Of a stretch of DNA of 60,973 nucleotides, positions 26,606 to 36,022 are shown in pieces; position 1 is the first letter of the stretch; every line of letters starts with the position of its first letter. Both the position numbers and the translations under genes were made by a program. Source of the DNA: Bacteroidota bacterium (lineage in GTDB: Bacteria; Bacteroidota; Bacteroidia; Bacteroidales; VadinHA17); NCBI GenBank assembly GCA_022703405.1, contig JAKLDT010000004.1:1-60973 (forward strand), in the 5' to 3' direction. The notes under the pieces were generated by a model. That model was not told the origin of the DNA. It did no database searches and saw nothing but the letters and a program-made list of their open reading frames with translations.

Positions 26606-27001
26606 ATGAAAAAGAGTGATGTAACAATACTTATTGCCGATGATGATCCGGATTACCTTTTTCAGACTGTATTCAATTTAAAAAAGGAAGGTTACAAGAC
26701 AATGGCTGTTGAGAGCCAGGCTGAAGCTGAATCGGTCATTGCCAGGTTCAGGCCCGATCTGGCAATATTTGACCTTATGATGGAGAGCGATGACAGTGGT
26801 TTTATACTCTGCTATAAGCTGAAGAAGAAATATCCAGATGTTCCTGTCATACTTGCAACCGCCGTTTCGTATGAAACAGGTATGTCATTTAATCTCGATT
26901 CTGAACAGGCTCGTACCTGGATACGTGCGGATCTGTATCTTGAAAAGGGAATAAGGCCCGAACAGCTCGACCAGGAAATAATGAAACTGTTAAAACTCTG
27001 A
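26606..27001 (+). CDS. Stand-alone receiver-domain response regulator
   Basis: A 131-residue CheY-like receiver with no output domain. Expected residues are present: acidic pocket D12-D14, phospho-acceptor D56 (IFDLMME), Thr85 and Lys114. It starts 152 bp after the hydrogenase-kinase gene and ends one base before the receiver-kinase gene, suggesting an intermediate in a phosphorelay that begins with the hydrogenase-kinase. Confidence 0.88.
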   Translation: MKKSDVTILIADDDPDYLFQTVFNLKKEGYKTMAVESQAEAESVIARFRPDLAIFDLMMESDDSGFILCYKLKKKYPDVPVILATAVSYETGMSFNLDSEQARTWIRADLYLEKGIRPEQLDQEIMKLLKL

Positions 27002-27002
27002 C

Positions 27003-28139
27003 ATGGCAGTTCTGAAAATTCTTGTAGTTGATGATGAACCCGGTATCAGAAGCGGGGTGGTGAGGATATTGAACAGTTTTCATGTCACTTATCCTTTTAT
27101 GGATGAGGATTATACCTTCGAAGTTTATGAGGCGGCAACAGGTGAAGACGGGATTTCTTTCATAGAGCGTGAATTGCCGGATATTCTTTTGCTGGACAAC
27201 AAGTTGCCGGGCATGCAGGGGATTGAGGTGCTCGAATATGTGCGCAAGAGAAATTACGATATAATGGTTGCCATGATAACTTCCTATGCTTCGCTTGATG
27301 TTGCTATAAGGGCAACGCGTGACGGAGCAATTGATTTTATCCCGAAACCATTCACTCCCCAGGAACTGAAGTCGAGCATTGAGAATATCACAAAACAGCT
27401 TTACCTCAAGCGTATCACACATAAGATGAACCAGGAGGGCAAGAAGATACGCTATCAGTTCCTTTCTGTCCTTTCACATGAGCTCAAAGCGCCTTTGAAT
27501 GCCCTGGAGGGATATCTGAGGATGATGCAGGAGAAGCAGGCTGGTGACAGAATTGACGATTATGCAACTCCTATTGAAAGATCATTGCAACGCGTTCAGG
27601 GAATGAGAAACCTGATAATGGACCTTCTTGATTTTACAAAGATCAGGCTTGAACGAAAAGAGGAGAAGCTTCAGGAAGTTGTTCTCTCGGAAGTTGCCTC
27701 AAACTCAATCGTAACAGTTCAGCCTTATGCCATTCAGATGGATGTTACAATGAACATTGATATACGTACAGATGTTTCTGTAATGGCTGATCCTGATGAT
27801 ATGGAGATTGTCTTCAACAACCTTATATCAAATGCGGTTAAGTACAATAAAAGGGGAGGAAGGCTTGACATAACAATTGACAGCTCGGAAAATGATGCAA
27901 TAATCATTTTCGCTGATACAGGAATAGGCATAACACAGGACGAGACTGAGAGCCTGTTTACTGAATTTGTCAGAATAAAGAATGAGAAGACAAGGAACAT
28001 TACAGGAAGCGGTCTCGGACTGTCGATTGTAAAAAAAGTGATTAGCTTATATCATGGAACAATAAAAGTGGAAAGCACCCCCGATGTGGGAACAGTTTTT
28101 ACAGTAATAATTCCAAAAAAACAATTATCAATTAGCTGA
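27003..28139 (+). CDS. Hybrid receiver-histidine kinase
   Basis: A 378-residue soluble protein with an N-terminal receiver (D10, D11, phospho-acceptor D65 in LLLDNKLPG, Lys115 in PKPFTP) followed by HisKA (His159 in SHELKAPLNALEGY) and HATPase domains (NLISNAVKYN, DTGIGI, GSGLGLSIV). The receiver-first order means its kinase is probably tuned by an upstream phosphoryl donor, most simply the neighbouring hydrogenase-kinase. No DNA-binding output is in the operon, so the final target is elsewhere. Confidence 0.9.
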   Translation: MAVLKILVVDDEPGIRSGVVRILNSFHVTYPFMDEDYTFEVYEAATGEDGISFIERELPDILLLDNKLPGMQGIEVLEYVRKRNYDIMVAMITSYASLDVAIRATRDGAIDFIPKPFTPQELKSSIENITKQLYLKRITHKMNQEGKKIRYQFLSVLSHELKAPLNALEGYLRMMQEKQAGDRIDDYATPIERSLQRVQGMRNLIMDLLDFTKIRLERKEEKLQEVVLSEVASNSIVTVQPYAIQMDVTMNIDIRTDVSVMADPDDMEIVFNNLISNAVKYNKRGGRLDITIDSSENDAIIIFADTGIGITQDETESLFTEFVRIKNEKTRNITGSGLGLSIVKKVISLYHGTIKVESTPDVGTVFTVIIPKKQLSIS

Positions 28140-28141
28140 AT

Positions 28142-28765
28142 ATGAAACTACCAGGAAAAACAGTTGAAAGGCTGAGTGAGTACAGAAGAACACTTCTGGA
28201 ATGCCTAAATGAAAAACGTAATTTTATTTTTTCACACGACCTTGCAGCCCGGCTGCATATAACTGCAGTTCAGGTCCGGAGGGATCTTATGCTTATAGGA
28301 TACTCAAGCGTTCTAAGGAAAGGTTATGATGTCCGTGAACTGATTGATACTATCGGTAAGATAATCGATTCGGAACTGAGCATGAATGTGGCTGTAATAG
28401 GCATAGGTAACCTGGGAAGAGCAGTTTCCGGTTATTTCAGGGGAAAAAGGTCAAAGCTGAACCTGGTGGCTTCATTCGATAATGATCCTCAGAAAGTAAA
28501 TAAGGTTATTTCAGGTGTTAAGTGTTATCCCTATGCCGATTTTGAAAAACTGATCCATGAGCTTGATATCAAAATTGCTATTCTAACGGTGCCGCCTGAA
28601 TTCGCAAGGGAAATTGCTGAAGAAATTGTACGCTTCGGGATTAAGGGAATTCTCAATTTTACAACAATTTCACTTAATGTTCCTTCAGGTGTCTACCTTG
28701 AAGAGTATGACATGATTACTTCTATTGAAAAAGTTGCCTACTTCGTAAAGGAGAATAAATTATAG
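28142..28765 (+). CDS. rex: Redox-sensing transcriptional repressor Rex
   Basis: A 207-residue Rex protein: winged helix at the N-terminus (about 1-75, with SHDLAARLHITAVQVRRDL as recognition region) and a Rossmann NAD(H) domain (GIGNLGRA, 87-94). Rex releases DNA when NADH rises, typically turning on fermentation and hydrogenase genes. It begins 2 bp after the receiver-kinase gene. The palindrome at 20246-20265 upstream of hydC is the obvious candidate target. Confidence 0.95.
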   Translation: MKLPGKTVERLSEYRRTLLECLNEKRNFIFSHDLAARLHITAVQVRRDLMLIGYSSVLRKGYDVRELIDTIGKIIDSELSMNVAVIGIGNLGRAVSGYFRGKRSKLNLVASFDNDPQKVNKVISGVKCYPYADFEKLIHELDIKIAILTVPPEFAREIAEEIVRFGIKGILNFTTISLNVPSGVYLEEYDMITSIEKVAYFVKENKL

Positions 28766-28780
28766 ACCGTTCCCCTTGCA

Positions 28781-29701
28781 ATGAAAGTATTCAGGAGCTT
28801 TAGTGAGGCCAGGGGAATAAGGAATCCGGTTGTCACAACCGGATCATTTGACGGTGTGCATATCGGTCATAAGACTATCCTGAAAAGGCTCAGGGCGCTT
28901 GCAGAAATGCATAATGGTGAATCAGTTCTGATTACCTTTGATCCGCATCCCCGGAAAGTGCTTTATCCCGATACTGCCGGTAAGGACCTGAAACTTATAT
29001 TATCACAGAAGGAAAAGCTTGAACTTCTGTCGGAAGCAGGTCTCGACAATATAATTATTATAGAATTCACAAAAGATTTTGCCAGAACAACAAGCGAGGA
29101 ATTTGTCAGGGATTTTCTGACAGGATCACTGGGAGCCAGGGTTATAGTTGTGGGTTTTAACCACCATTTCGGATTTAATAAGGAAGGCGATTACAAACAA
29201 CTATGGGAATGGCAGAAGAAATATGGTTTTTTGGCTGAGGAGATCCCTGAACAGGATGTTGAAAATGAAACTGTCAGCTCAACCAAAATACGAAAGGCGA
29301 TCAGCGAGGGCTATATCCAGCGGGCAAATGCCTATCTTGATCACTTCTACATAGTTATAGGCCTACCTGAAAAGTACTCCTGTGAAATATGCAGCGAGTT
29401 GCCTCAATTCTTCAATATTGATTTCAGGGATGATTGCAAGCTGTTGCCTTCTCCGGGAATTTATGCCGTTACGGCGGAAAGTGATGTTTATTGCTCAAAA
29501 GCAATGGCTGTAATCATTAAGGAGCCTGAAAAACAGCCTGCCCTCCTTGCACATTTTTTTGAGGAACTCATTAATGATTCCGACAGGAATCTCAGACTGT
29601 CTTTCCATAAACGTGTTCAGGGTTCTGTAAATCTGCAGGATCCCTCAAATATTGCGAGGATACATTCTGCCGTAAAGGAAATTTCAGAGCTCATTTACTG
29701 A
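28781..29701 (+). CDS. RibF-like FAD synthetase without a recognisable kinase domain
   Basis: A 306-residue protein whose first 185 residues are a RibF-type FMN adenylyltransferase: GSFDGVHIGHKTIL, TFDPHPRKVL, VGFNHHFG and SSTKIRKAI are all present. The C-terminal 110 residues, where riboflavin kinase should follow with its GRxLGFPTAN block, do not show those motifs. It therefore may make FAD from FMN but not FMN from riboflavin. It begins 16 bp after rex, in the same operon; a link to flavin supply for HydB is possible but is inference. Confidence 0.82.
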   Translation: MKVFRSFSEARGIRNPVVTTGSFDGVHIGHKTILKRLRALAEMHNGESVLITFDPHPRKVLYPDTAGKDLKLILSQKEKLELLSEAGLDNIIIIEFTKDFARTTSEEFVRDFLTGSLGARVIVVGFNHHFGFNKEGDYKQLWEWQKKYGFLAEEIPEQDVENETVSSTKIRKAISEGYIQRANAYLDHFYIVIGLPEKYSCEICSELPQFFNIDFRDDCKLLPSPGIYAVTAESDVYCSKAMAVIIKEPEKQPALLAHFFEELINDSDRNLRLSFHKRVQGSVNLQDPSNIARIHSAVKEISELIY

Positions 29702-29710
29702 CAAGGATCA

Positions 29711-29741
29711 TTTTATAAGAGGGGATTATTGCTTACCTTTG
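29711..29741 (+). promoter_or_regulatory. Candidate hydG promoter
   Basis: TACCTTTG (29734-29741) fits the -7 consensus and TTTT (29711-29714) lies 19 bp upstream where TTTG is expected. The ATG at 29764 would be about 17 bases from the start of transcription. Confidence 0.5.
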
Positions 29742-29763
29742 GCCCTCTTAATTCTTGTCTATT

Positions 29764-31188
29764 ATGAAATTCTCACCCGAAAAGCTGAATATACCCGATC
29801 AGAGGATGAAGCCATTCATTGACCCCTCTGAAATATGGGATCTTATTAACAATACAAAACCTGATAAAGCTGCCGTAAGAGATGTTATTGCAAAATCACT
29901 TGACAAACAACGTCTGACTCTCAGGGAAACAGCAATACTTATAAATTCTGTCGGTACCGATCTTGCTGATGAGATAAAGGAAGGTGCAAAAACATTAAAG
30001 GAGAAGGTTTACGGAAACAGAATAGTGCTTTTTGCTCCTCTCTATGTGGGCAACAGGTGTATCAACAATTGCAAATACTGTGGTTTCAGGGCATCTAATA
30101 CCGGAGCTGTAAGGAAAACACTTTCTGATCAGGAAATTATCATGGAGGTTGAGGCTCTTGAAGATAACGGTCAGAAAAGGCTTATACTTGTTTATGGCGA
30201 GCACCCTGATTATTCACCCGAATATATAGCTCATACTGTAAAGCTTGTGTACAGTATCAAAAAGGGACCCGGAGAGATAAGACGCGTGAACATTAACGCA
30301 GCTCCGCTTGATATTGAAGGTTTCCGTACCGTTGGCGCTGCCGGAATCGGAACTTATCAGATTTTTCAGGAAACCTATCACCCCGAAGCATATACATGGT
30401 ACCATCTGGGGGGTAAGAAAAGAGATTATGAATACAGGCTTACAGCTCTCGACCGTGCCCAGGAGGCAGGGATTGATGATGTCGGAATTGGAGCCCTGTT
30501 CGGTCTCTATGACTGGAGGTTTGAGGTTCTCGGACTTGTAAGGCATACAAACCATCTTGAAGCCTGCTATAATGTTGGCCCGCATACAATCTCCTTCCCG
30601 AGAATCAAGGATGCAATGAGCCTGAACCTTGATAATAAGTACGAAACAACAGATGACGATTTTAAAAAGCTGGTAGCAATACTCCGGCTTGCAGTACCAT
30701 ATACAGGACTAATCCTTACCGCTCGTGAAGCCCCTGATGTCCGTCGGGAGGTAATGCAATATGGTGTTTCACAGATAGATGGAGGTACGAAGCTTGAACT
30801 TGGCTCTTATTCCGACACAAAAAATGAAAACCAGAACCTTAACAGGGAACAGTTCAAGATTAATGACTCCCGGTCGCTGGCTGATGTTATAGATGAACTT
30901 CTGGATAATGACTACATCCCTTCATTCTGTACCTCATGCTACAGGATGGGAAGAACTGGCGAGCACTTTATGGAATTCTCTGTTCCCGGTTTCATTAAGA
31001 GATTCTGCACTCCGAATGCCATCCTCACCCTGTCAGAATATATCTGCGATTACGGCAGGGGAGAAACAATTGATAAGGGCTGGAAGGTAATAGAAAAGAA
31101 TATTGCAAAACTTGAACCAGGTGTTGCCTCCCAGACAAGAGAAAAAATTGAACGGATCAAGGCTGGCGAACGTGACCTGTATTTTTGA
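29764..31188 (+). CDS. hydG: [FeFe]-hydrogenase maturation radical SAM enzyme HydG
   Basis: A 474-residue radical SAM tyrosine lyase that splits tyrosine and supplies the CO and CN ligands of the H-cluster. The SAM cluster motif is C99-x3-C103-x2-C106 (CINNCKYC) and the C-terminal auxiliary cluster motif CTSC-x22-C is intact near residues 405-431, which separates it from ThiH. The frame opens with a TTG at 29755, but the ATG at 29764 (MKFSPEKLNI) is the better start. Its tyrosine need makes the nearby Tyr-rich leader noteworthy. Confidence 0.95.
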   Translation: MKFSPEKLNIPDQRMKPFIDPSEIWDLINNTKPDKAAVRDVIAKSLDKQRLTLRETAILINSVGTDLADEIKEGAKTLKEKVYGNRIVLFAPLYVGNRCINNCKYCGFRASNTGAVRKTLSDQEIIMEVEALEDNGQKRLILVYGEHPDYSPEYIAHTVKLVYSIKKGPGEIRRVNINAAPLDIEGFRTVGAAGIGTYQIFQETYHPEAYTWYHLGGKKRDYEYRLTALDRAQEAGIDDVGIGALFGLYDWRFEVLGLVRHTNHLEACYNVGPHTISFPRIKDAMSLNLDNKYETTDDDFKKLVAILRLAVPYTGLILTAREAPDVRREVMQYGVSQIDGGTKLELGSYSDTKNENQNLNREQFKINDSRSLADVIDELLDNDYIPSFCTSCYRMGRTGEHFMEFSVPGFIKRFCTPNAILTLSEYICDYGRGETIDKGWKVIEKNIAKLEPGVASQTREKIERIKAGERDLYF

Positions 31189-31239
31189 TATTGTGTATTT
31201 AGCCCTGAGCCAATTAAATGATACTTAACAAGCCGAAAT

Positions 31240-31764
31240 ATGATACGAATTCTTGGAATAAAAATAGTTGACCGGATTAAAGAATCAGGTCTTACCCAGG
31301 GAATACTGTCAAGTCATTCTTCAGCCATTACAACACGCCTGGGCTTTCACGAGGTTACTGATGATATCTGCAGTCGTGAAGCATACCTGATACTGCACCT
31401 GAACTGCTCTGATGATGAATATAATAAAATTGAACATGAGCTTGAGCAGCTGGGTGGCATTGAGGTAAGGAAAATGATTTTCAGCAATTCGGCAAAAGAT
31501 CTTAATAAAACAGGAAAAGACTCTGCTCCCGAGATAATGGGAATTCTTCTCGAGAAATCTCAGCCGGTTGTTCAGTCAGTGCAGAAACTTCTTACATCAT
31601 ACGGCTGCAATATCAGAACAAGACTTGGTGTCAATGAACAGTTTTACGGAGAGCCTGCAGGTCTTATTATTCTAGAGCTTAAGGGTGATGCTGAACAAAG
31701 GCTTCTTCTTGAAAAAGACCTGAGAGCCATTGACAGGATACACGTAAGAACAATGGCCTTCTGA
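31240..31764 (+). CDS. Tandem TM1266-like hydrogenase-associated regulator
   Basis: A 174-residue protein made of two copies of a small ferredoxin-like fold. The copies align by eye: ITTRLGFHEV...YLILHLN...LEQLGGIEVRKMIF (first half) and IRTRLGVNEQ...LIILELK...LRAIDRIHVRTMAF (second half). Single-domain relatives (TM1266 family, putative iron-only hydrogenase system regulators) are usually 80-100 residues and encoded beside hydE/F/G. Position 52 bp after hydG fits. The molecular role of the family is not well established. Confidence 0.75.
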   Translation: MIRILGIKIVDRIKESGLTQGILSSHSSAITTRLGFHEVTDDICSREAYLILHLNCSDDEYNKIEHELEQLGGIEVRKMIFSNSAKDLNKTGKDSAPEIMGILLEKSQPVVQSVQKLLTSYGCNIRTRLGVNEQFYGEPAGLIILELKGDAEQRLLLEKDLRAIDRIHVRTMAF

Positions 31765-31893
31765 TACCTGAAAGCCAAACTCAATCCTCATTTACCATAT
31801 AGCCATCAAGCTAAGAGTCACTTAGGATGAGATAGCCAGATTAAAGTTTTGTAGTCTTAAGGTCTTAGTTTGATGACCATGCCATTTTCCTGT

Positions 31894-31920
31894 AGCCTGT
31901 CGCCTTTCGCCTTTCGCCTT
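31894..31920. repeat. GCCTTTC heptamer array
   Basis: Three tandem units of the GCCTTTC type, ending 6 bases from the stop codon of the minus-strand M14 peptidase gene. Same array and same position relative to a gene end as at 16653, 45672 and 46917. The rest of 31765-31893 shows no gene or clear signal. Confidence 0.8.
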
Positions 31921-31925
31921 GTTTT

Positions 31926-34496
31926 CTATTCTTCACTGTAATCAGCTGATCCTCTTCCAAGTATCTGCCCAAAGAAGATTGCATTCAGGAACACCTTGTT
32001 GGTACCGTACCATGTAGCCCTGAAATTTGTGTTTTCGTAAATTGATATTATCCTGTTGCCATGGACGCTTGCAAATGGTGAACCCTTTATCCGTTTGATA
32101 TTCTGAGAGGTGCAGTAGCCACTTAACAGCGGACTGTCGGTATACACAATCGGATTATTGTAAATTGTTGAATCCATTTTTGCAACAAGAGTACCAGCTT
32201 TGAAAACCGGAAGCCTGTCCTTTGTGTATCCATAGCACAATGGGTGACTCAGATCAATCCTGGTCTCGAAAATAGAACCCGGTATAAGCTGAGCCTGCCG
32301 GTCTTCCTGCATATTTGCATAGACTCCCGTCTTTCTTTCAGGTTTAAATTCTTCAACAAAGCTTATTGATGCTATCTTTTTATCTGCCAGCCACCGGTTG
32401 CCGCTTTCATAAGCGATGATTGTACCTCCCGTCCTGTTCCATGTCTTTAGCTTTTCAACAAAAGCCGGGCTTGTCTGAGGGTTTCCTGCTATTATTATTA
32501 CATTGTATTTCTGGAGGTTAACGCTGTTGATGCGTGAAGGCGTTATCATTGTTACAGGGATTCCGAACCTTGTATCAAGAAGATGCCATATCTCTCCCGC
32601 TTCGGCACTGTTTGAGCCATCACCGGCGAACATCATAACTGATGGTTCCTGCAGGTTAACAAAGCTGTTGCTGCCCAGATCAATTCCTTCCGGAGTGCGA
32701 CCGGTGCTGACTGCATAAACAGTTACTCCGCAGCGTTTTGCAACCTTAATTATTTCATTCTTAAGCTCGTCTCCCGAAAAAGGCTGTCCCTCACTGTGAA
32801 TGAGAATGGTTCCGAATGAAAACTCTTTCTTAAATTTACCGTCATCATAAGTGAACCTCTCAGTAGCAACTCTTGTTCTGATTCCGGCGGCCTGCAGTTC
32901 AAAAAGCGCTTTGGGAGCCAGGTACTCATTCCATTCAAAGAGGTAAGCGTATGCTTTTTCAGCTCCGATTATATCTCCTGAAGGAGCGGTTGTTTCTGAT
33001 ACTTCTTTACCGGGCAGGCCTTCAAGCTCCTTAACAGAATTGACAGATGTGTAATCAATATTGTATGCAAGGGGGAGTACCCAGGTGGAAATGTCATAGA
33101 AGAGACTGTCAGTAAAGATTTTAACTGGCTCAAAAAGGCTTCGTATATACCTGAATTCATTCTGTTTAAGCGGTACAACATAACTGTTGCCTGTTGTATA
33201 GTTCACGCCCTCCCTGCTTACATCCTTTGCAAGCCTGTACACTTTTATATTGTGCTGTCTCAATACGTTTATAAATTCTGTAAGCCTGCCTTTGTCTTCA
33301 GTCTCTCCGAAAATATATGCCTTGACAGGATGCCTGTCTGCCTCAGTAACAGAGTTTTTGTAAAAATCAGCCTGGCATTCAAGGAGCTTCTTTCTCATCT
33401 TTAATCCTGCTTCCAGTGATGATAATGAGACCGATACATGATTTCTTATTGCGAATGGGAACGAAATTGTTCCTGCCGCCGTATTTCTAAGATGACCTTT
33501 TACACCCGCCTGTTCAAAAAGTATTCCCACGGCACCGTGTATGTCGGGATATGATGATCCCTTGCCTACATAAAAGTCATCGAATCCCTCTTCGGAATAG
33601 TACAGACTTCCGATCTCGTTAAGGTATTTTTCATGATAAGATGCCACCTCTGAAGTAAGAGTGTGGATTATATCCGGGGTCATTGGATTGTTCCTTGATC
33701 TGACGCCTGGCTGGAAAAAGAATGTTGATCCGGCTTCCATTTCATGATGATCAGTCACAATATTCGGTCTCCACCTGTAATATGCAGCCATCCTTCCCCT
33801 TGTCTCGGGATGCTGCAGAAAGAGGTAGTCGCGGTTAAGATCAAACCAGTAATGGTTGGTGCGCCCGCCAGGCCATGGTTCTGCAAATTCCCATGAGTCG
33901 GAGTCGGGATTGTCGTTCAGACTTCTTGTTGAATTCACCCACGAAGAATGACGCTGCATACCGTCAGGATTGAGAGAAGGATCGATAAGTATCACTGCAT
34001 TCTGAAGGAGAGCATTTATTGCATCGCCCTCGCCTGCAATAAGGTGGTAAGCAACTATGACAGATGAATTCTGCGCACTCGATTCATTACCGTGAATACC
34101 GTAGCCCAGTTTGATAACAATGGGCATTTTATCAATATTTACATTTCCGGAAGTTGCCGGATCACAGAGTTTCAGGTGTTCCTGCCTTATTGCCTCAAGG
34201 TTTCTTATATTCTCCGGTGAGCTGATAATCAGGTTGCCAAGAGGACGGTTTTCATAACTTTTTCCATACTCATCCCATACGGCCCTGTCAGAAATCCTAG
34301 AAAGTTCGAGGATATATGAATACAGTTTGTCATGAGAAAGATGCCATTCCCCAGGCTCGTGACCAAAAAACTGCAGTGGAGTGGGGACCTCTTTGTTATA
34401 GGTTACATTCCCCGGCAGGAAATAGGACAAAGGTTTCTGGCAGAAGGAGTTTTGCGATAAGATTAATACAACGCTTAAAATAAATATCTTTCTCAT
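31926..34496 (-). CDS. Secreted M14-family zinc carboxypeptidase
   Basis: An 856-residue exported protein (signal peptide 1-19, ending SFCQ). The N-terminal half is an M14 carboxypeptidase domain: zinc motif HGNE (GIHGNESSAQNS), the DPSLNPDGMQRH block and TDHHEMEAGS. The second half (about 400-856) is a long extension including a flavodoxin- or amidotransferase-like segment seen in large Bacteroidota M14 proteins. Probably digests peptides in the periplasm, which suits an amino-acid fermenter. It lies 39 bp downstream of the tyrosine phenol-lyase-like gene on the same strand and may share its transcript, and so its Tyr leader. Confidence 0.87.
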   Translation of the reverse strand: MRKIFILSVVLILSQNSFCQKPLSYFLPGNVTYNKEVPTPLQFFGHEPGEWHLSHDKLYSYILELSRISDRAVWDEYGKSYENRPLGNLIISSPENIRNLEAIRQEHLKLCDPATSGNVNIDKMPIVIKLGYGIHGNESSAQNSSVIVAYHLIAGEGDAINALLQNAVILIDPSLNPDGMQRHSSWVNSTRSLNDNPDSDSWEFAEPWPGGRTNHYWFDLNRDYLFLQHPETRGRMAAYYRWRPNIVTDHHEMEAGSTFFFQPGVRSRNNPMTPDIIHTLTSEVASYHEKYLNEIGSLYYSEEGFDDFYVGKGSSYPDIHGAVGILFEQAGVKGHLRNTAAGTISFPFAIRNHVSVSLSSLEAGLKMRKKLLECQADFYKNSVTEADRHPVKAYIFGETEDKGRLTEFINVLRQHNIKVYRLAKDVSREGVNYTTGNSYVVPLKQNEFRYIRSLFEPVKIFTDSLFYDISTWVLPLAYNIDYTSVNSVKELEGLPGKEVSETTAPSGDIIGAEKAYAYLFEWNEYLAPKALFELQAAGIRTRVATERFTYDDGKFKKEFSFGTILIHSEGQPFSGDELKNEIIKVAKRCGVTVYAVSTGRTPEGIDLGSNSFVNLQEPSVMMFAGDGSNSAEAGEIWHLLDTRFGIPVTMITPSRINSVNLQKYNVIIIAGNPQTSPAFVEKLKTWNRTGGTIIAYESGNRWLADKKIASISFVEEFKPERKTGVYANMQEDRQAQLIPGSIFETRIDLSHPLCYGYTKDRLPVFKAGTLVAKMDSTIYNNPIVYTDSPLLSGYCTSQNIKRIKGSPFASVHGNRIISIYENTNFRATWYGTNKVFLNAIFFGQILGRGSADYSEE

Positions 34497-34535
34497 TTTA
34501 ATGAAAATCTGTGATCAGGCAAATTAGTAAAAATT

Positions 34536-36002
34536 CTAAAGGCTGTCGCCAAAATCCTGGCGGAACTTTGCCAGAAGTTTTTCAGGCCAGTTGCCGATTG
34601 ACTCCAGACGGCCGGTAAAGAACCTGAGTACAGGTGGCTCCTCCACAAATTTAAGTCCTCCAATAAGCTCCCTGTTATGGTACAGCCAGTTCAGCCTGTC
34701 AATTATATATTCTACCTGCGACAGGGTAAATACTCTTCTTGGAAATGCAAGTCTCATGAGTTCAAGGTCGGCATATATATCGTTACCTTGTTCATCGCGA
34801 ATGCTGCTGAGTGTTCCTCTTTCCATGCCCCTGATTCCTGATATAATATAAAATGCAGCAACAAGTGCGCCTGCAGGGTATTCGCTCTGAGGAACCTGTG
34901 GTATAAACTGCTGAGCTTCAACATGACAGCCAAGGGCTCCGCCAGGCATAATTACAGGCAGTCCAAGTTTGTCCAGTTCAGTTACTGCATAATTAATAAA
35001 TGATGGCGACTGACCGACAACATCTTCTTCCTTTGTTTCAAGCAAACCTGTTGCCATGGCTTCAATCTCCCTGATTGAAATACCTCCGTAGGTAAGGAAA
35101 CCCTCATAAAGAGGCACAAGGTCTTTCATCATGCCGTACAGTTCCTTGTTATTTGTACATATTGCCCCTCCACGTGATGAGCTGACCTTTCGTCCGGAGA
35201 AATAAACTATATCGCACAGATTGCACATCTCAGTAAGGATTTGATGAATTGAACTGTTCATGTACGCCGGTTCACGTTTTTTAATGAAGTAGGCATTCTC
35301 ACCTATAAGGCTTGCATCCATCACTACTATTATTTTGTACTTGTCAGCAACAGCCCTTACTTCTTCAAGGTTTTTCATTGAGAAGGGCTGGCCTCCGATA
35401 AGGTTCGTTGATGCTTCCATTCGGATGAAGGGTATGTTTGCCGCTCCATGCTTTTTGATCAGTTCCTCGAGCCTTTGGATATCTATGTTTCCTTTGAATG
35501 GATTTGTGCTCTTTATTTTCATTGCTTCCGGTGTGAACAGCTCAACAACTGTACCTCCGTTAAGTTGTATATGTGCAAGTGTTGTTGTAAAGTGGTAATT
35601 CATAGGGATATAGGAGCCCTTCTTTACAAAAGTCTGTGAAATTATGTTTTCTGCAGCTCTTCCCTGGTGGACAGGCAGCACGAACTTTTTATTGAATACG
35701 TCAAGTACGCTTTTCTCGAACTTCACAAAGCTCTGTGATCCGGCGTATGCATCATCTGCCACGAACATGCTTGAAAGCTGGTTATCGCTCATTGCATTTG
35801 TGCCGCTGTCGGTAAGCATGTCAAGGAAAATGTCCTTTGTTCCGAGGAGGAAGGTATTATATCCGGCTTCCTTTATTGCTTCCAGACGTCTTTCAACAGG
35901 TACAAGATTCAGAGACTGTACTATCCTTACCTTATGCATTTCGAGAGGCAGTTCTTTTCCGCTGAAGAATTTCACTTTTCTGCTGTTCAATGTTTTTTCC
36001 AT
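34536..36002 (-). CDS. Tyrosine phenol-lyase-like beta-eliminating lyase, divergent
   Basis: A 488-residue PLP enzyme of the tyrosine phenol-lyase/tryptophanase family. It carries three tyrosine-lyase signatures rather than tryptophanase ones: HFTTT (139-141), MERGT (393-397) and RFFT (460-463), the latter two where TnaA has VEIG and RHFT. PLP Lys272 (SGRK), Asp229, and the AYAGS and TNLIGGQP motifs remain. Two changes are odd: SGKKD is SGRKV, and the Arg that contacts PLP O3' in the DAxR motif is Leu232. Family members split tyrosine to phenol, pyruvate and ammonia, a reversible reaction. Substrate here is unproven. A promoter, Tyr-rich leader ORF and terminator precede it. Confidence 0.85.
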   Translation of the reverse strand: MEKTLNSRKVKFFSGKELPLEMHKVRIVQSLNLVPVERRLEAIKEAGYNTFLLGTKDIFLDMLTDSGTNAMSDNQLSSMFVADDAYAGSQSFVKFEKSVLDVFNKKFVLPVHQGRAAENIISQTFVKKGSYIPMNYHFTTTLAHIQLNGGTVVELFTPEAMKIKSTNPFKGNIDIQRLEELIKKHGAANIPFIRMEASTNLIGGQPFSMKNLEEVRAVADKYKIIVVMDASLIGENAYFIKKREPAYMNSSIHQILTEMCNLCDIVYFSGRKVSSSRGGAICTNNKELYGMMKDLVPLYEGFLTYGGISIREIEAMATGLLETKEEDVVGQSPSFINYAVTELDKLGLPVIMPGGALGCHVEAQQFIPQVPQSEYPAGALVAAFYIISGIRGMERGTLSSIRDEQGNDIYADLELMRLAFPRRVFTLSQVEYIIDRLNWLYHNRELIGGLKFVEEPPVLRFFTGRLESIGNWPEKLLAKFRQDFGDSL

Positions 36003-36022
36003 AGTATTGGTTTGAAGTTTGG

